DNA of 64,000 bases, taken from assembly GCA_016124895.1 (NCBI GenBank), contig WGMU01000050.1:1-64000 (forward strand), read 5' to 3'. The position numbers were made by a program, and so were the translations under genes. Position 1 is the first letter of the stretch, and every line of letters starts with the position of its first letter. This document shows positions 29,777-39,321 of this stretch, piece after piece. The notes beneath the pieces were generated by a model. It worked only from the letters and a program-made list of their open reading frames with translations, made no database searches and was not told where the DNA came from. The DNA is from a bacterium. GTDB lineage: Bacteria; Planctomycetota; Planctomycetia; Planctomycetales; Planctomycetaceae.

Positions 29777-30252
29777 GTCATCCGGCTTCCCGCTGACTCA
29801 GTGGACGGCCGTTGCGAATGTCGCACGCTCGTTCTTACGGCAACCGAAGACTTGCGTGAGAGTCGTTGCAGACGACTCCTTGCCAGCCACTCGCTGGATT
29901 CGATTCACGGTCCGCACAAAATGACGAGTGCGGACAGTCGCACATATTCGCATCATCCAGCTCAGACCCGGATCCGCCCTGCGGTTCCGGGTCTTTCTGT
30001 TGACAGCACACGGGAGGAAAACCCCGCGGTTGATGCAGGCGTGACTCTGCATTCAATTCACCACTCTGGCAGAGTTGCGTCAGTTGCCGCAGGCTCGACC
30101 TATGTTTGTCCGAACTTCGACACGCACCACTGGGTGATCCACGTCCACACAGTGTGCGATCAAGTAGCCGCACGTTGCCGTCAGTTCGATCAGCAGAGCA
30201 CACGCCGCGTCGACCGACAGGCTGCCTCAAACGCATCAAGAATCACGCCACC
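29777..30252. other. Gene-free stretch with a terminator
   Basis: No credible gene is seen between the WD40 fusion and the histidine kinase. The stretch contains the hairpin terminator at 29964-29994 and presumably the kinase promoter, which was not recognised. An open frame continuing upstream from the kinase start to a TTG at 30106 is not supported by a ribosome-binding site. Confidence 0.6.
29964..29996 (+). terminator. Rho-independent terminator after the WD40 fusion gene
   Basis: Arms at 29964-29977 (AGACCCGGATCCGC) and 29981-29994 pair at 13 of 14 positions around a three-base loop, and the second arm runs into TTTCTGTT. It lies 188 nt after the stop codon of the plus-strand gene. Confidence 0.8.
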
Positions 30253-33200
30253 ATGAATACTGCCAGGACTGAATCGACATTGAAGAGGACCGATGTTCCA
30301 GGCTCGGAAGCCGACACGGAACAGGCAGTGCCGCTGGGTAAACGGACGCGATGGCATTACATCTATTTCCTTCTGGCAGGGATCGACATCCTCGCGATTA
30401 CTGCCAGCATCTCGTTCAGTCGGGCGATAACGAACGATTTCTCGCATTCCGTTCTGGTCAATCGTGAGTGGGTTCAGCGTCAGGGGCTGTATGCGGACCT
30501 CGCGGAACAATCCGAAAGCTTCGGAGAACACACGCGTGTCGCCATTGATTCGCAGACCGGTACGCTCGAACGGATGCGTCTGCTCGCCAGTCTGGAACAG
30601 ATCATCACGCAACTGCAGGTCGCCCGCGACGATGCAGCAGCAATGACCGGCAATGGTCCGTCCGAGGAACTGGCTCGCCGCCTCGAACAGACAATCACGC
30701 TCAGTGGCGATGTGAAACGCGAAGCCGAAAACATGTTTACGCGTCTGGAAGCCGGCAACGCCGACCAGGCCGAAAAGCACCTGGTCGCGCTGCAGCATGC
30801 CTGCTCCGAGCTGACCAAGCTGTTGAGCGAACTCAATCAGTTTGCGCGTGGCACGCAGGATGTCCGCTTTGAGCAGCAGATTGCCCACGCGGATTCCATG
30901 CGTGGCTATCAGTCGATGTTTGCGTCCGGCATCCTGGTCATGGTGATTGTTGTTGCCTGGTACGGACACAAGCTGGCTCGTGCCGTCCATCAGTACGTCG
31001 ACACGGCTGCCGAACAGGCAGAGACCCTTGCTGATCAGGAAGCCCGGCTGCGGACGATCTTCAACACGTGTGCCGAAGGCATCATCACCATTAACCCGCA
31101 GGGTCTGATTGAATCCTGTAACCAGGCCACGCTGGAACTGTTTCAGTGTGAGGAGAGCGACATCATCGGCACGCAGCTTGGTTCGTTGATGGAACACCGT
31201 GACGAAGACGAATCGGGCGAAAACAAACGCAGCTCGCGCATTCTTGATATCAACGCACTGATCGGCAGCAAGCACGAACTGGTCGCAATCCGTCCGGACG
31301 GCTCGCAGTTCATTGTCGATTTCGCCGCTGCAGAAGTCCGGTTCGACGACCACAGCGTCATCACGGGCGTCCTGCACGACATCACGGAACGTAAGCAGTC
31401 GGAACTGGAACTGCAGAATGCCCGCATAGCCGCAGAATCGGCCACCGAAGCGAAAAGCCAGTTTCTGGCAAACATGAGTCACGAAATCCGGACGCCGATG
31501 ACGGCCATCATTGGTTATTCCGACCTGCTGCTTGATCCACAACAGCCATCGGAAGACCGTGTCCAGTGCGTCGAAACTATCCGTCGCAACGCAGACCATC
31601 TGCTGACGCTGATTAACGACATCCTCGACCTGTCGAAGATCGAAGCCGAAAAGATGACTGTCGAGCAGATTGGTTGCTCGCCATGCCAGATTGTCAGCGA
31701 CGTTGCCTCGCTGATGCGTGTCCGTGCGTCCGAAAAGAACATTGGCTTCTTTGTCGAGTACGAAAGTGCGATCCCCGAAACGATTATCAGCGATCCGGTC
31801 CGCGTTCGGCAGATTCTGATCAACCTCGTGGGTAACTCGATCAAGTTCACGAAGTCCGGTTACGTCAAAACGCAGATTCACCTGGAAGCAGGTGACGGTA
31901 CGAATCCGATGCTGCATTTCAAGGTGGTCGACACCGGCATTGGAATGACCGACGAGCAGCGCAACCGGCTGTTCCGTCCCTTCACGCAGGCGGATTATTC
32001 GACCACGCGGCAGTTCGGCGGTACCGGGCTCGGCCTGACAATCTGCAAACGGCTGGTCGAAATGCTCGGTGGCTCAATCGACGTCACCAGTGTGCCAGGT
32101 CTCGGTTCGAGTTTCCTCTTCCGCATTCCGACCGGCTCGCTCGACGGTGTCACGCTGCTGCAGTCGCCCAGTGAGGTGGAGGTCGTCACCGGCATATCGG
32201 AGGAAGATGAGGCATCAAACAAATCATGCCATGAGACGCTGGCCGCGCGCGTGCTGCTGGCGGAAGACGGCGTCGACAATCGGCGTCTGATTTCCCATCA
32301 CCTCAAGAAAGCCGGTGTCGAAGTCACGACCGCCGAGAACGGCAAGCTGGCCTTCGAGGCTGCCACCGCTGCCATGACCGGCGGGACACCGTTCGATCTG
32401 ATCTTTATGGATATGCAGATGCCCGTCATGGACGGCTATCAGGCAACGTCACGACTGCGTCAGGAGGGTTATCGCGGGCCAATCGTTGCCTTGACAGCTC
32501 ACGCCATGAGCGGCGACCGCGAAAAGTGCAGCATGGCCGGCTGCGACGAGTACCTGACAAAGCCGATCGATCCTCAGAAACTCTTCGCGATGATTAGAAA
32601 TCTTGCTCCGGAAACCGTGACCGACAGTCCGTTGGCCAGGCAACCAGTCGCGTCAGCGCCGGTTGTTGTGCCGCCTCAACCGGTCAGTCCCGCTGCCGCT
32701 CTGACGGAACTTCCGCCCCACGCAAAAGCTCAGAATGGAGAGAACTCATCAATGACTGCCAGCAGGCCGTTAGCCACAGTTCCGGCTGCCGTACCGGTCG
32801 TTGCCTGCGAGCCACTGTTCAGCGATTTTGCCGACGATGCAGAGATGATAGAGATTATCGAGCCCTTCGTGATGAGTTTGGCAGAGCGGATTGAAACGAT
32901 GCAGCAGGCCCTCAACGCTGCTGATTACGAATCGCTGTCGTGCGTTGCTCATCAGTTGAAGGGAGCAGCCGGCGGATACGGTTACCCGTCAATCAGCGAT
33001 GCCGCGAAGTCGGTTGAGCTCGGAGCCAGATCGCAGCAGCCTGTCGACTCCCTGCGTTCGTCAATCGCTCGTGTTGCGTCACTGTGTGCTGGAGCCCGGT
33101 GCGGGTTTGCCGGAGTCGAGTCGACCGCTTCTGCCCAGCCGACAGTGAGCAGCGAAGCAGAGATCACGATCCCGACTCCAGCGAACGCGACTGCCACTAC

Positions 33201-33420
33201 TCGCACAGCGGTTCCGGGCGGTGAAACAGTCGCTTCGACCGGCACGCCTGGAGACAATCAACCGTCTGGGCCAATGACCATCGCCCCAGTCGCCCCTGAG
33301 TCCGTCAGTCTTGCAAAGATGTCATCGGAACTTGAGCGGCTGATGGCCGAAATCGCAGCACTACGGCAGCAATCGACTGCACCACCGTTGGCAACTGTCA
33401 CAGGAGCGGCTCACGATTAA
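30253..33420 (+). CDS. Hybrid histidine kinase (PAS, HisKA, HATPase, REC, HPt)
   Basis: A protein of about 1055 residues. Membrane helices at about 36-56 and 222-241 flank a periplasmic sensor segment of about 165 residues. A PAS domain (about 265-385), HisKA with H410 ([10 protein letters not shown]), an ATPase domain with N box ([11 protein letters not shown]), DTGIGM and GGTGLGL, a receiver domain with D720 ([11 protein letters not shown]) and an HPt domain with H900 ([12 protein letters not shown]) follow. The tail after 940 is low-complexity Ala/Thr/Pro. All phosphorelay residues are intact. The start ATG is 30253; a longer frame from a TTG at 30106 is less likely. A REC-GGDEF gene follows after 104 nt and is the probable target. 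Confidence 0.92.
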   Translation: MNTARTESTLKRTDVPGSEADTEQAVPLGKRTRWHYIYFLLAGIDILAITASISFSRAITNDFSHSVLVNREWVQRQGLYADLAEQSESFGEHTRVAIDSQTGTLERMRLLASLEQIITQLQVARDDAAAMTGNGPSEELARRLEQTITLSGDVKREAENMFTRLEAGNADQAEKHLVALQHACSELTKLLSELNQFARGTQDVRFEQQIAHADSMRGYQSMFASGILVMVIVVAWYGHKLARAVHQYVDTAAEQAETLADQEARLRTIFNTCAEGIITINPQGLIESCNQATLELFQCEESDIIGTQLGSLMEHRDEDESGENKRSSRILDINALIGSKHELVAIRPDGSQFIVDFAAAEVRFDDHSVITGVLHDITERKQSELELQNARIAAESATEAKSQFLANMSHEIRTPMTAIIGYSDLLLDPQQPSEDRVQCVETIRRNADHLLTLINDILDLSKIEAEKMTVEQIGCSPCQIVSDVASLMRVRASEKNIGFFVEYESAIPETIISDPVRVRQILINLVGNSIKFTKSGYVKTQIHLEAGDGTNPMLHFKVVDTGIGMTDEQRNRLFRPFTQADYSTTRQFGGTGLGLTICKRLVEMLGGSIDVTSVPGLGSSFLFRIPTGSLDGVTLLQSPSEVEVVTGISEEDEASNKSCHETLAARVLLAEDGVDNRRLISHHLKKAGVEVTTAENGKLAFEAATAAMTGGTPFDLIFMDMQMPVMDGYQATSRLRQEGYRGPIVALTAHAMSGDREKCSMAGCDEYLTKPIDPQKLFAMIRNLAPETVTDSPLARQPVASAPVVVPPQPVSPAAALTELPPHAKAQNGENSSMTASRPLATVPAAVPVVACEPLFSDFADDAEMIEIIEPFVMSLAERIETMQQALNAADYESLSCVAHQLKGAAGGYGYPSISDAAKSVELGARSQQPVDSLRSSIARVASLCAGARCGFAGVESTASAQPTVSSEAEITIPTPANATATTRTAVPGGETVASTGTPGDNQPSGPMTIAPVAPESVSLAKMSSELERLMAEIAALRQQSTAPPLATVTGAAHD

Positions 33421-33524
33421 CGGGTTCATGGTTTAAGACCGGCGTGAAAACGTCCCGTTAAAAAACAATCTTCGAATTCCATACATCATTTCTGCTGACT
33501 CCCCACTCAGAAAGATACAGACCG

Positions 33525-34472
33525 ATGACGCAGAAGATTCTGGTTATCGACGATTCGCCAGACATCCATCAATTGCTGAAAGTGCGGCTGAAGAATCTGG
33601 ACGTTTCGCTGACGCACGCCTTCTGTGGCAGCGAAGGTGTTGCAAAGGCCGTGGAAACGAAGCCGGATCTCATTCTGCTGGACGTCCACATGCCGGATGC
33701 CTCTGGTTTCGACGTCTGCCGGGAACTGAAGGGCCGTTCCGAAACGCAGAACATTCCGATTATTTTTCTCACTGGTGCAGCGGACGTCGATCAGAAGGTT
33801 CTGGGGTTTGAACTCGGAGCCGTCGACTATATCCAGAAGCCATTTGATTCGGCTGAGCTGAATGCCCGTGTTCGAGCGGCGCTGCGGACAAAGCGATTTC
33901 AGGACATGCTCGCGCAGCGCGCGATGATCGACGGACTGACGGGTCTGTGGAACCGCACTCAGTTTGAGCTGCGGCTGCAGGACGAAGTGGCGTCGACGCA
34001 ACGTTACGACCGGCCGCTGTCGCTGATCATGCTCGACGTCGATCACTTCAAAAAGCTGAACGACAATCACGGGCACCCGTTCGGCGACGAAGTGTTGCAG
34101 GCCGTCGGTGACGCACTCGCTCAGACGGCGAGAACAACTGACTGGGCCTGCCGCTACGGTGGCGAAGAGTTCGCGCTGATTCTTCGCGAGACGAACCTTG
34201 ACGGTGCTCTCATTCTTGCCGAACGACTGCGGCAGCTCATCGAAGGACTGACGCTGCGGGACAAAGGTCAGAACGTTCGCGTCACTGCGAGCTTTGGCGT
34301 TTCCTGCAGCGAACTGTGTATGAATCCGGTTGACTTCTCGCGCCGGTGGCTGATCACGTCCGCGGATGGGGCGCTCTACGCAGCCAAACATGCTGGCCGG
34401 AATCGCGTCCGATTCGCCGACCGTGCCGTTGTGACGCCCACGACGGAAACGCATCTTGCTGAAGGAATCTGA
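33525..34472 (+). CDS. Response regulator with GGDEF diguanylate cyclase domain
   Basis: A 315-residue cytoplasmic protein. The receiver domain (about 1-120) has D53 in LILLDVHMPD and the conserved lysine in IQKPFD. The GGDEF domain (about 135-300) has the active-site GGEEF at 212-216 and an inhibitory I-site RTTD at 203-206, exactly five residues before it. It is therefore predicted to make cyclic-di-GMP with product inhibition, switched by phosphorylation. The overall layout is like PleD with one receiver. It follows the hybrid kinase by 104 nt on the same strand and converges on the peptidase gene. Confidence 0.95.
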   Translation: MTQKILVIDDSPDIHQLLKVRLKNLDVSLTHAFCGSEGVAKAVETKPDLILLDVHMPDASGFDVCRELKGRSETQNIPIIFLTGAADVDQKVLGFELGAVDYIQKPFDSAELNARVRAALRTKRFQDMLAQRAMIDGLTGLWNRTQFELRLQDEVASTQRYDRPLSLIMLDVDHFKKLNDNHGHPFGDEVLQAVGDALAQTARTTDWACRYGGEEFALILRETNLDGALILAERLRQLIEGLTLRDKGQNVRVTASFGVSCSELCMNPVDFSRRWLITSADGALYAAKHAGRNRVRFADRAVVTPTTETHLAEGI

Positions 34473-34494
34473 ATTTAACAGAAGTGACAGCGGC

Positions 34495-35463
34495 TCAATC
34501 AGATGTCGGTTCCAGTGGACGCGCCTCGGGTAGTCCGGCGATGAGCAGATGCCGGACGGCGTTCAAGCTGCCCTCAGTGACTGCGTGCAGAAACGCAAAG
34601 TCGAGCGTTTCCAGCGAATCGCTCGCCTGGTGGTAATGCGGATTCCGCAGGAAGCTGGTGTCGGTGATCATCAGCGCTGGAAAGCCGGCATCCCAGAACG
34701 GGCTGTGATCGCTCAGTCGAGTCGCCTGCAGCAGCGTTCCGTTTTCCGGGACCTGCAGAGTCTCGACGGGCAACTGCCGGATGGTAGACATGCCCTGCCG
34801 CGCGACTTCAATCAGCTCGGTCGAATTCTGATTCCCGATGATTGCAATAAAGTCTCCGGTGTCTGGATACAGCCCGGCCAGACTGCGCGGCAGTTGCTGA
34901 CTGTTCGGCCGGTGATCGCAGTAACCGAGCATCTCCAGTGAGATCATCCCGCGCAAATCCGTGCCGGCTTCGCGGGCCAGCCGGGCATGTTCGCGTCCGC
35001 CGAGCATTCCGTTTTCTTCCAGATCGAACGCGACAAGTTCCAGTTCGAGCTGCGCGTCCGCTGGCCAGTCCTCACCGAGCAGCCGCGCGATTTCGAGAAG
35101 CGCCGCAACCGCACTCGCATTGTCGTCCGCCCCCGGAGTATCCGGACGGGAATCCAGATGCGCACCAACGCAGAGTCTCGGCAGTGACATCGTGGCGCCG
35201 GTCGCCTCGTCCGTCGTTGGCCGCGTCGCGACCAGATTGATCCCCGTCAGCGACTCGCCGAAATTCAGCTCGCCGAAGTCATTGACCTCAGACCACTGAT
35301 GCCGTCGCACAATCCAGCCAGATTCTTCCAGCAACCGCGTCACGTACTGGCGGCAGAACTCCAGCTCCACACTGTGACACGGCCGCGGCACACGAGTCAG
35401 CTCAGTGATGTGCTCGCGGATCCGGTCGATGTCGGTTTCAAACCGCGGTACTCCGCGCATCAT
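34495..35463 (-). CDS. M28 family zinc peptidase
   Basis: A 322-residue protein of the aminopeptidase Y/S (M28) type. Zinc ligands and catalytic residues are visible: H102 and D104 (AHLDSRPDTPGADDN), D113, the E149/E150 pair (DLEENGMLGG), a later acidic position in LEMLGYCD and a late histidine in NPHYHQASDS. There is no clear signal peptide, so it may act in the cytoplasm. Two ATG codons (35463 and 35460) begin the frame. It lies 129 nt downstream of prfB on the same strand and converges with the GGDEF gene at a 22-nt gap. Confidence 0.88.
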   Translation of the reverse strand: MMRGVPRFETDIDRIREHITELTRVPRPCHSVELEFCRQYVTRLLEESGWIVRRHQWSEVNDFGELNFGESLTGINLVATRPTTDEATGATMSLPRLCVGAHLDSRPDTPGADDNASAVAALLEIARLLGEDWPADAQLELELVAFDLEENGMLGGREHARLAREAGTDLRGMISLEMLGYCDHRPNSQQLPRSLAGLYPDTGDFIAIIGNQNSTELIEVARQGMSTIRQLPVETLQVPENGTLLQATRLSDHSPFWDAGFPALMITDTSFLRNPHYHQASDSLETLDFAFLHAVTEGSLNAVRHLLIAGLPEARPLEPTSD

Positions 35464-35592
35464 GGAATCGACCTTTCAAGCTGTTGAAATACTCGATTCG
35501 ACACGTTTGCCAGTGCCAACGACAGGAAAGTCCGGCAGCGAGAAAGCACTGGCAGCGCCCGTGGCATACGGATTCGACGCCGCGTTCGCCAT

Positions 35593-36709
35593 TTACCGTC
35601 CAATCGACCAGCGCAGCCATGCTTCGATGAACTGGTCGAGCTTTTCGCCATTCAACACGGCGTCCGGATTGCCTGATTTCTCGCCAGTACGCGAATCCTT
35701 GACGTAGCGGTCCGGATGCAGCACGTAATGGCGGATCGTTTCGCCACCGAATCCGATGCGGGATTTCGCGCCGCGCTTCGCGGCCTGTTCGGCGTCGCGT
35801 TTTGACTTCTCGATCTGGTACAGCCGCGCGATCAGCATCTTGCGGGCCTGAGCCCGGTTCTTATGCTGACTGCGTTCGTTCTGACACTGCACGACTTCCC
35901 CGGTGGGCAGGTGGGTCAGACGAACGGCGGAGTCTGTTTTGTTAACGTGCTGTCCGCCGGCGCCGCTGGAGCGGTACGTGTCTTCGCGCACAATCTTGTC
36001 GTCCGTGAAGTCGACCTCGATACCGATCGTCTCGTCGACTTCCGGAGTGACATCGACAGCGGCGAACGACGTCTGCCGGCGGCCGGCCGAGTCAAACGGA
36101 CTGATCCGAATGAGACGATGATTGCCGATCTCGCTTTTCAGGTACCCGTAGGCATAGTCGCCACGGATCGCGATCGTGGCGTTACGGATGCCGGCTTCTT
36201 CACCGGGCGACAGGTCGAGTTCCTCGATCTTGAAGCCCTTCAGCTCAGCCCAGCGCGCGTACATCCGCAGCAGCATTTCGGCCCAGTCGGCTGCGTCCGT
36301 GCCGCCTTCGCCCGCCTGCACCTGCAGGTACGCATTACACGCGTCTTCGGGCTCGCCCATCATCGCTTTGAGTTCGACTTCTTCGAGCTGCTGGTCGAGC
36401 TGTTCGATGTGCTGCCGGATCTCGTTCTCGGTTTCGTCCGAGTCGTCTTCTTCGGCAAACTCGATCAACACTTCGAGATCGTCACCGCTTTTACACAGCG
36501 AGGAGAGCGGCTTGACCGTTCCGTTCAGGATGCGAAGTTCGCCGGTGATTTTCTGAGCGGTCTCCTGGTCATCCCAGAAACCAGCTCCGGCCATCAGTTG
36601 ATTGATTTCCGCAATGCGGGACTGCTTGCCGGCGAGGTCAAAGAGAGTCCCTCAGATGAACGATCCGCTGCAGCATGTCAGAGCATGTGTCTCGAAGTTC
36701 GGCGTCCAT
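35593..36709 (-). CDS. prfB: Peptide chain release factor 2 with programmed +1 frameshift
   Basis: RF2 terminates translation at UGA and UAA. The gene is in two frames: a 23-codon first frame from ATG at 36709 ends in an in-frame TGA at 36640-36638, and a +1 shift joins it to the long frame. The site reads AGGGACTCTCTTTGAC (CTT-TGA-C, with AGGG placed as in the classical RF2 site). Together they give about 371 residues. The anticodon-recognition SPF motif (about 203-205) and the catalytic GGQ (about 251-253) are in the main frame, close to their E. coli positions. Starting at the first ATG of the main frame (36594) would lose about 38 residues of the N-terminus. Confidence 0.95.
36636..36652 (-). 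promoter_or_regulatory. prfB: RF2 programmed frameshift site
   Basis: On the minus strand the sequence AGGGACTCTCTTTGAC combines an internal Shine-Dalgarno-like AGGG, a slippery CTT, the UGA stop and a following C. In RF2 genes low RF2 lets the ribosome slip at CTT and read on, so the factor regulates its own synthesis. Confidence 0.93.
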
Positions 36710-36779
36710 CCTGCGAGGGCCTCGGCAGAGATTTCGGAAACGGGAAAAGTCAGAAGGTCGCGGAGTATAGCGGCCGAGC

Positions 36780-38186
36780 TTACTTCGTCACGTGAGTCTC
36801 CGGCAGGACTTTCTTCAGCGCTTCGACAATCTTCGCTTCACTTCCGCGAGCCACCCAGCGCCAGCCGTGCCCGAAGCCATCGTCGAACGCCGCCTTTGTT
36901 GGAATGTACCCCGGCCAGCTCTCGCCGTACCCAATACTCATCACGAATGTGTCCGGCGAAAGCTGTTGAGCCATCAACTGGTAACCGACAAAAGCCTCGC
37001 CGGGAAACACAACGATCTGTGCCGGTCCGAAGTCGACGCACGGCAGATCGATCGGCTGCTTCCGCTCGACACGGTCGAGGCTGCTGAGGCTCATGGCTGC
37101 AAGGATGCGGGTCTCCGTTTTGAGTTGGCCGTTCTCCAGCTCCGCCAGCAGTTGCTCACGCTTGAATTCCTCGCCTTCGTGAAACGGCAGTTCGAGCGGC
37201 GCTGAACGAAACGCGAGTTGCGTCAGTGGCTGCTTCTGCGTCGCGCGCCACGCCTCGGTCATTGCCTTGTGCAACCGCTCGGCCAGCAGCGGACGCATCT
37301 GTGGCGAGCCGTCGTTGAACTTGCCGGCCGTGACGTCGCCACTGCAGCCGGACACGTAAATCTGCGGCACGCCGGGCAGATCCTTTTGTCGCAATCGCCT
37401 GGCCAGTCCGACGAAATCCGCACTGACGCCGCCCTTGCCGTAATGGCTCATCGGATGCGTCGCGTACGAATGCAGAGCCAGCAGCGGCTTATCGCCATTC
37501 CAGAAGCTGATCGTACGCAGCAGCGGGTCGATGTCTCCCTCCGGCGCGTTCGCGTGAAATGCGTTCCCGCCCGAGGCGCTGTATCGGTCGAAATCGACGC
37601 GGCCGTCCGGATGCACGACGCGACGGCTCGACGCGATGCCTTGAACGCGAGCCTTACCCAACCCGAGATGCGTGACCGGCTGCGCTGTGGCCAGCGATTC
37701 CTTCAATGCCTCGCACACGCGGCGAATACAGTCGCTGTGAAACTCCCGATCGTACAGCTCACCTTGCAGTCCGACTTTGTCGAGCCACGCCTGCGCTCCT
37801 GAGTCCGTCACGGGAGCGTCATGCTGATGCAGCGCGCTGAGGAGCACTCGTGTCCGTGTTGTCCCGGCAGCCGCAGCCAGCGCGTTTCGCCATTCGTCGT
37901 AAGCGCCATTGCGAACTTCGCACCAGTCGAGTGCCAGCAGCACAATCGGCTGTTGATTATCGCTCAGCAGCACAAAACCGCGTGCGTCGAGCGGGTCGTC
38001 GATCGTCTTCGATTTCGTCGGCAGCACACCCATGCAGCGATGCCCGAGCGGGACCGTGACATCCGCCGAGAATGGCGCGACGCGGACTACCTCGTCCGCC
38101 GCACCGAAAGACGGGTCCGTTCCGAACAGCACGAAGAAACAAAGAGCAACGGCGAGGCAACTCAGACGGCTTCGATCGCGACACAT
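36780..38186 (-). CDS. Secreted ceramidase-like protein
   Basis: A 468-residue exported protein. The ATG at 38186 opens directly into a signal peptide (LSCLAVALCFFVLFG) and follows AGGAG seven bases upstream; the frame continues 23 codons further to a TTG that is less likely. The mature part resembles the N-terminal domain of neutral/alkaline non-lysosomal ceramidases (DPLDARGFVLLSD, IVLLALDWCE, RVLLSALHQHDAP, ALHSYATHPM, YVSGCSGDVTAGK). Planctomycetes carry many such paralogues whose substrates are unknown; a true ceramidase reaction should not be assumed. It lies upstream of prfB on the same strand with a 70-nt gap. Confidence 0.75.
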   Translation of the reverse strand: MCRDRSRLSCLAVALCFFVLFGTDPSFGAADEVVRVAPFSADVTVPLGHRCMGVLPTKSKTIDDPLDARGFVLLSDNQQPIVLLALDWCEVRNGAYDEWRNALAAAAGTTRTRVLLSALHQHDAPVTDSGAQAWLDKVGLQGELYDREFHSDCIRRVCEALKESLATAQPVTHLGLGKARVQGIASSRRVVHPDGRVDFDRYSASGGNAFHANAPEGDIDPLLRTISFWNGDKPLLALHSYATHPMSHYGKGGVSADFVGLARRLRQKDLPGVPQIYVSGCSGDVTAGKFNDGSPQMRPLLAERLHKAMTEAWRATQKQPLTQLAFRSAPLELPFHEGEEFKREQLLAELENGQLKTETRILAAMSLSSLDRVERKQPIDLPCVDFGPAQIVVFPGEAFVGYQLMAQQLSPDTFVMSIGYGESWPGYIPTKAAFDDGFGHGWRWVARGSEAKIVEALKKVLPETHVTK

Positions 38187-38401
38187 GCGGCGGCTCCTCG
38201 AACCAATACGGCAAAACGAGTTTGTGACAGTTCTGATTCTCGCGCAGCGATGCAAGATGCAGAGTTTTCCGGACAGTTTTCTCTACGGCTCCGCGCCACT
38301 CCGCGAGATTTCCACGCTGAGGTTCGCGTCTCTGTGACGCAGGACTCGCAGTGAAACTCTGTCGTTGACGATAGCGAGATTGGACGCGTTCTGCGCGGAG
38401 G

Positions 38402-39148
38402 TCAGGCTGCGATGCGTTCTGTATTGTCAGCCGGCTCTGCGGCACTGCTGGAAGCCGCCAGCGCGATCGCAGTCTCGCCGTCGAGCTGTCCCGATACGAC
38501 CTGTCGAACAAGTTCGTCCAGCCGGTCCATGGCCGACTGAATCTGGCACGTAAACCTTTCGAGTTCTTCTTTCGAGGCTTTGGGCGGAACGCGGATCGGC
38601 TCCCCGGCCAGGCCGTACAATGTCGAGAACGGCTTCGGAATCATCAGGTCGGTCCACCTGCCCTGCAGATACCAGGCGTGGCGACTCGCAAACGCCGTCG
38701 GAATGATGGGCTTGCCGGTGCGCGAGGCCATGAATGCCAGACCGGGTTTCAACTGGCGACGCGGACCCCGCGGACCGTCCGGTGTCAGCACGAGATGGAG
38801 ATCACGAGTGTCTGCGACCAGTTGCCGCAACGCCTGACTGCCGCCGCGTGAACTGGAACCTCGAACGCTGCCAATTCCGACTGACTGCAGAATTGTCGAG
38901 ACGTACGTCCCGTCTGTGTGTGTTCCGACAAGGGCCACCATCGATGACTGACGTCCGCCGAAAATCGGTGCCGCCATCGAGTCGTGCCAGATCGGATAAA
39001 TGAAGAACTGCCCGTCGGCCTGGGAGTACGGCCGCGCGGCTTCGTCGACGCAGAAGAACCGAATCCGCAGCGTGGCGAACAGCAGCTTGAAACCGCAGCT
39101 CAACAACCACGCCGCCGCAATGTTTAACTGGTGACTCCTGATTCGCAC
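38402..39148 (-). CDS. DUF374-type lysophospholipid acyltransferase-like protein
   Basis: A 248-residue protein with an N-terminal hydrophobic segment and the DUF374 core: YPIWHDSM (an H-x4-D-like site), a LTPDGPRGPRRQLKPG motif and GKPIIPTAF. These match the PlsC-related acyltransferase fold found in lipid A and phospholipid synthesis. The likely start is the GTG at 39148, giving MRIRSHQ, the usual N-terminus in this family; the same frame stays open upstream into the ftsI region but has no supported start there. It lies 173 nt downstream of ftsI on the same strand. Confidence 0.85.
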   Translation of the reverse strand: MRIRSHQLNIAAAWLLSCGFKLLFATLRIRFFCVDEAARPYSQADGQFFIYPIWHDSMAAPIFGGRQSSMVALVGTHTDGTYVSTILQSVGIGSVRGSSSRGGSQALRQLVADTRDLHLVLTPDGPRGPRRQLKPGLAFMASRTGKPIIPTAFASRHAWYLQGRWTDLMIPKPFSTLYGLAGEPIRVPPKASKEELERFTCQIQSAMDRLDELVRQVVSGQLDGETAIALAASSSAAEPADNTERIAA

Positions 39149-39321
39149 TCGTCTGCATCCCTGCGGTGAAAAGCGATTAGCAATTAGTTGCCCCGTTCCT
39201 GCGGCTTCCTGTTGCCGGCTGCCGACTCCCTGCTGCCCTGTTGAACCGAAGTCTCGCACAACCCGCCGTTCCGCAACAACGGCGATTTTACCGTCTCCCG
39301 GCGAGTCACCAGCGACAGCGA

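Noticed and set aside
30190-31917. Long minus-strand open frame (575 codons) opposite the hybrid kinase
   Set aside because: It is antisense to conserved HisKA, PAS and ATPase motifs; no ribosome-binding site or recognisable fold. High-GC coding strands often leave such open frames on the opposite strand.
33417-33461. Terminator after the hybrid kinase gene (TTAACGGG paired with CCCGTTAA)
   Set aside because: The loop is 29 nt, the stem only 8 bp and the run after it is A, not T, on the coding strand, so it is unlikely to stop transcription of this gene.
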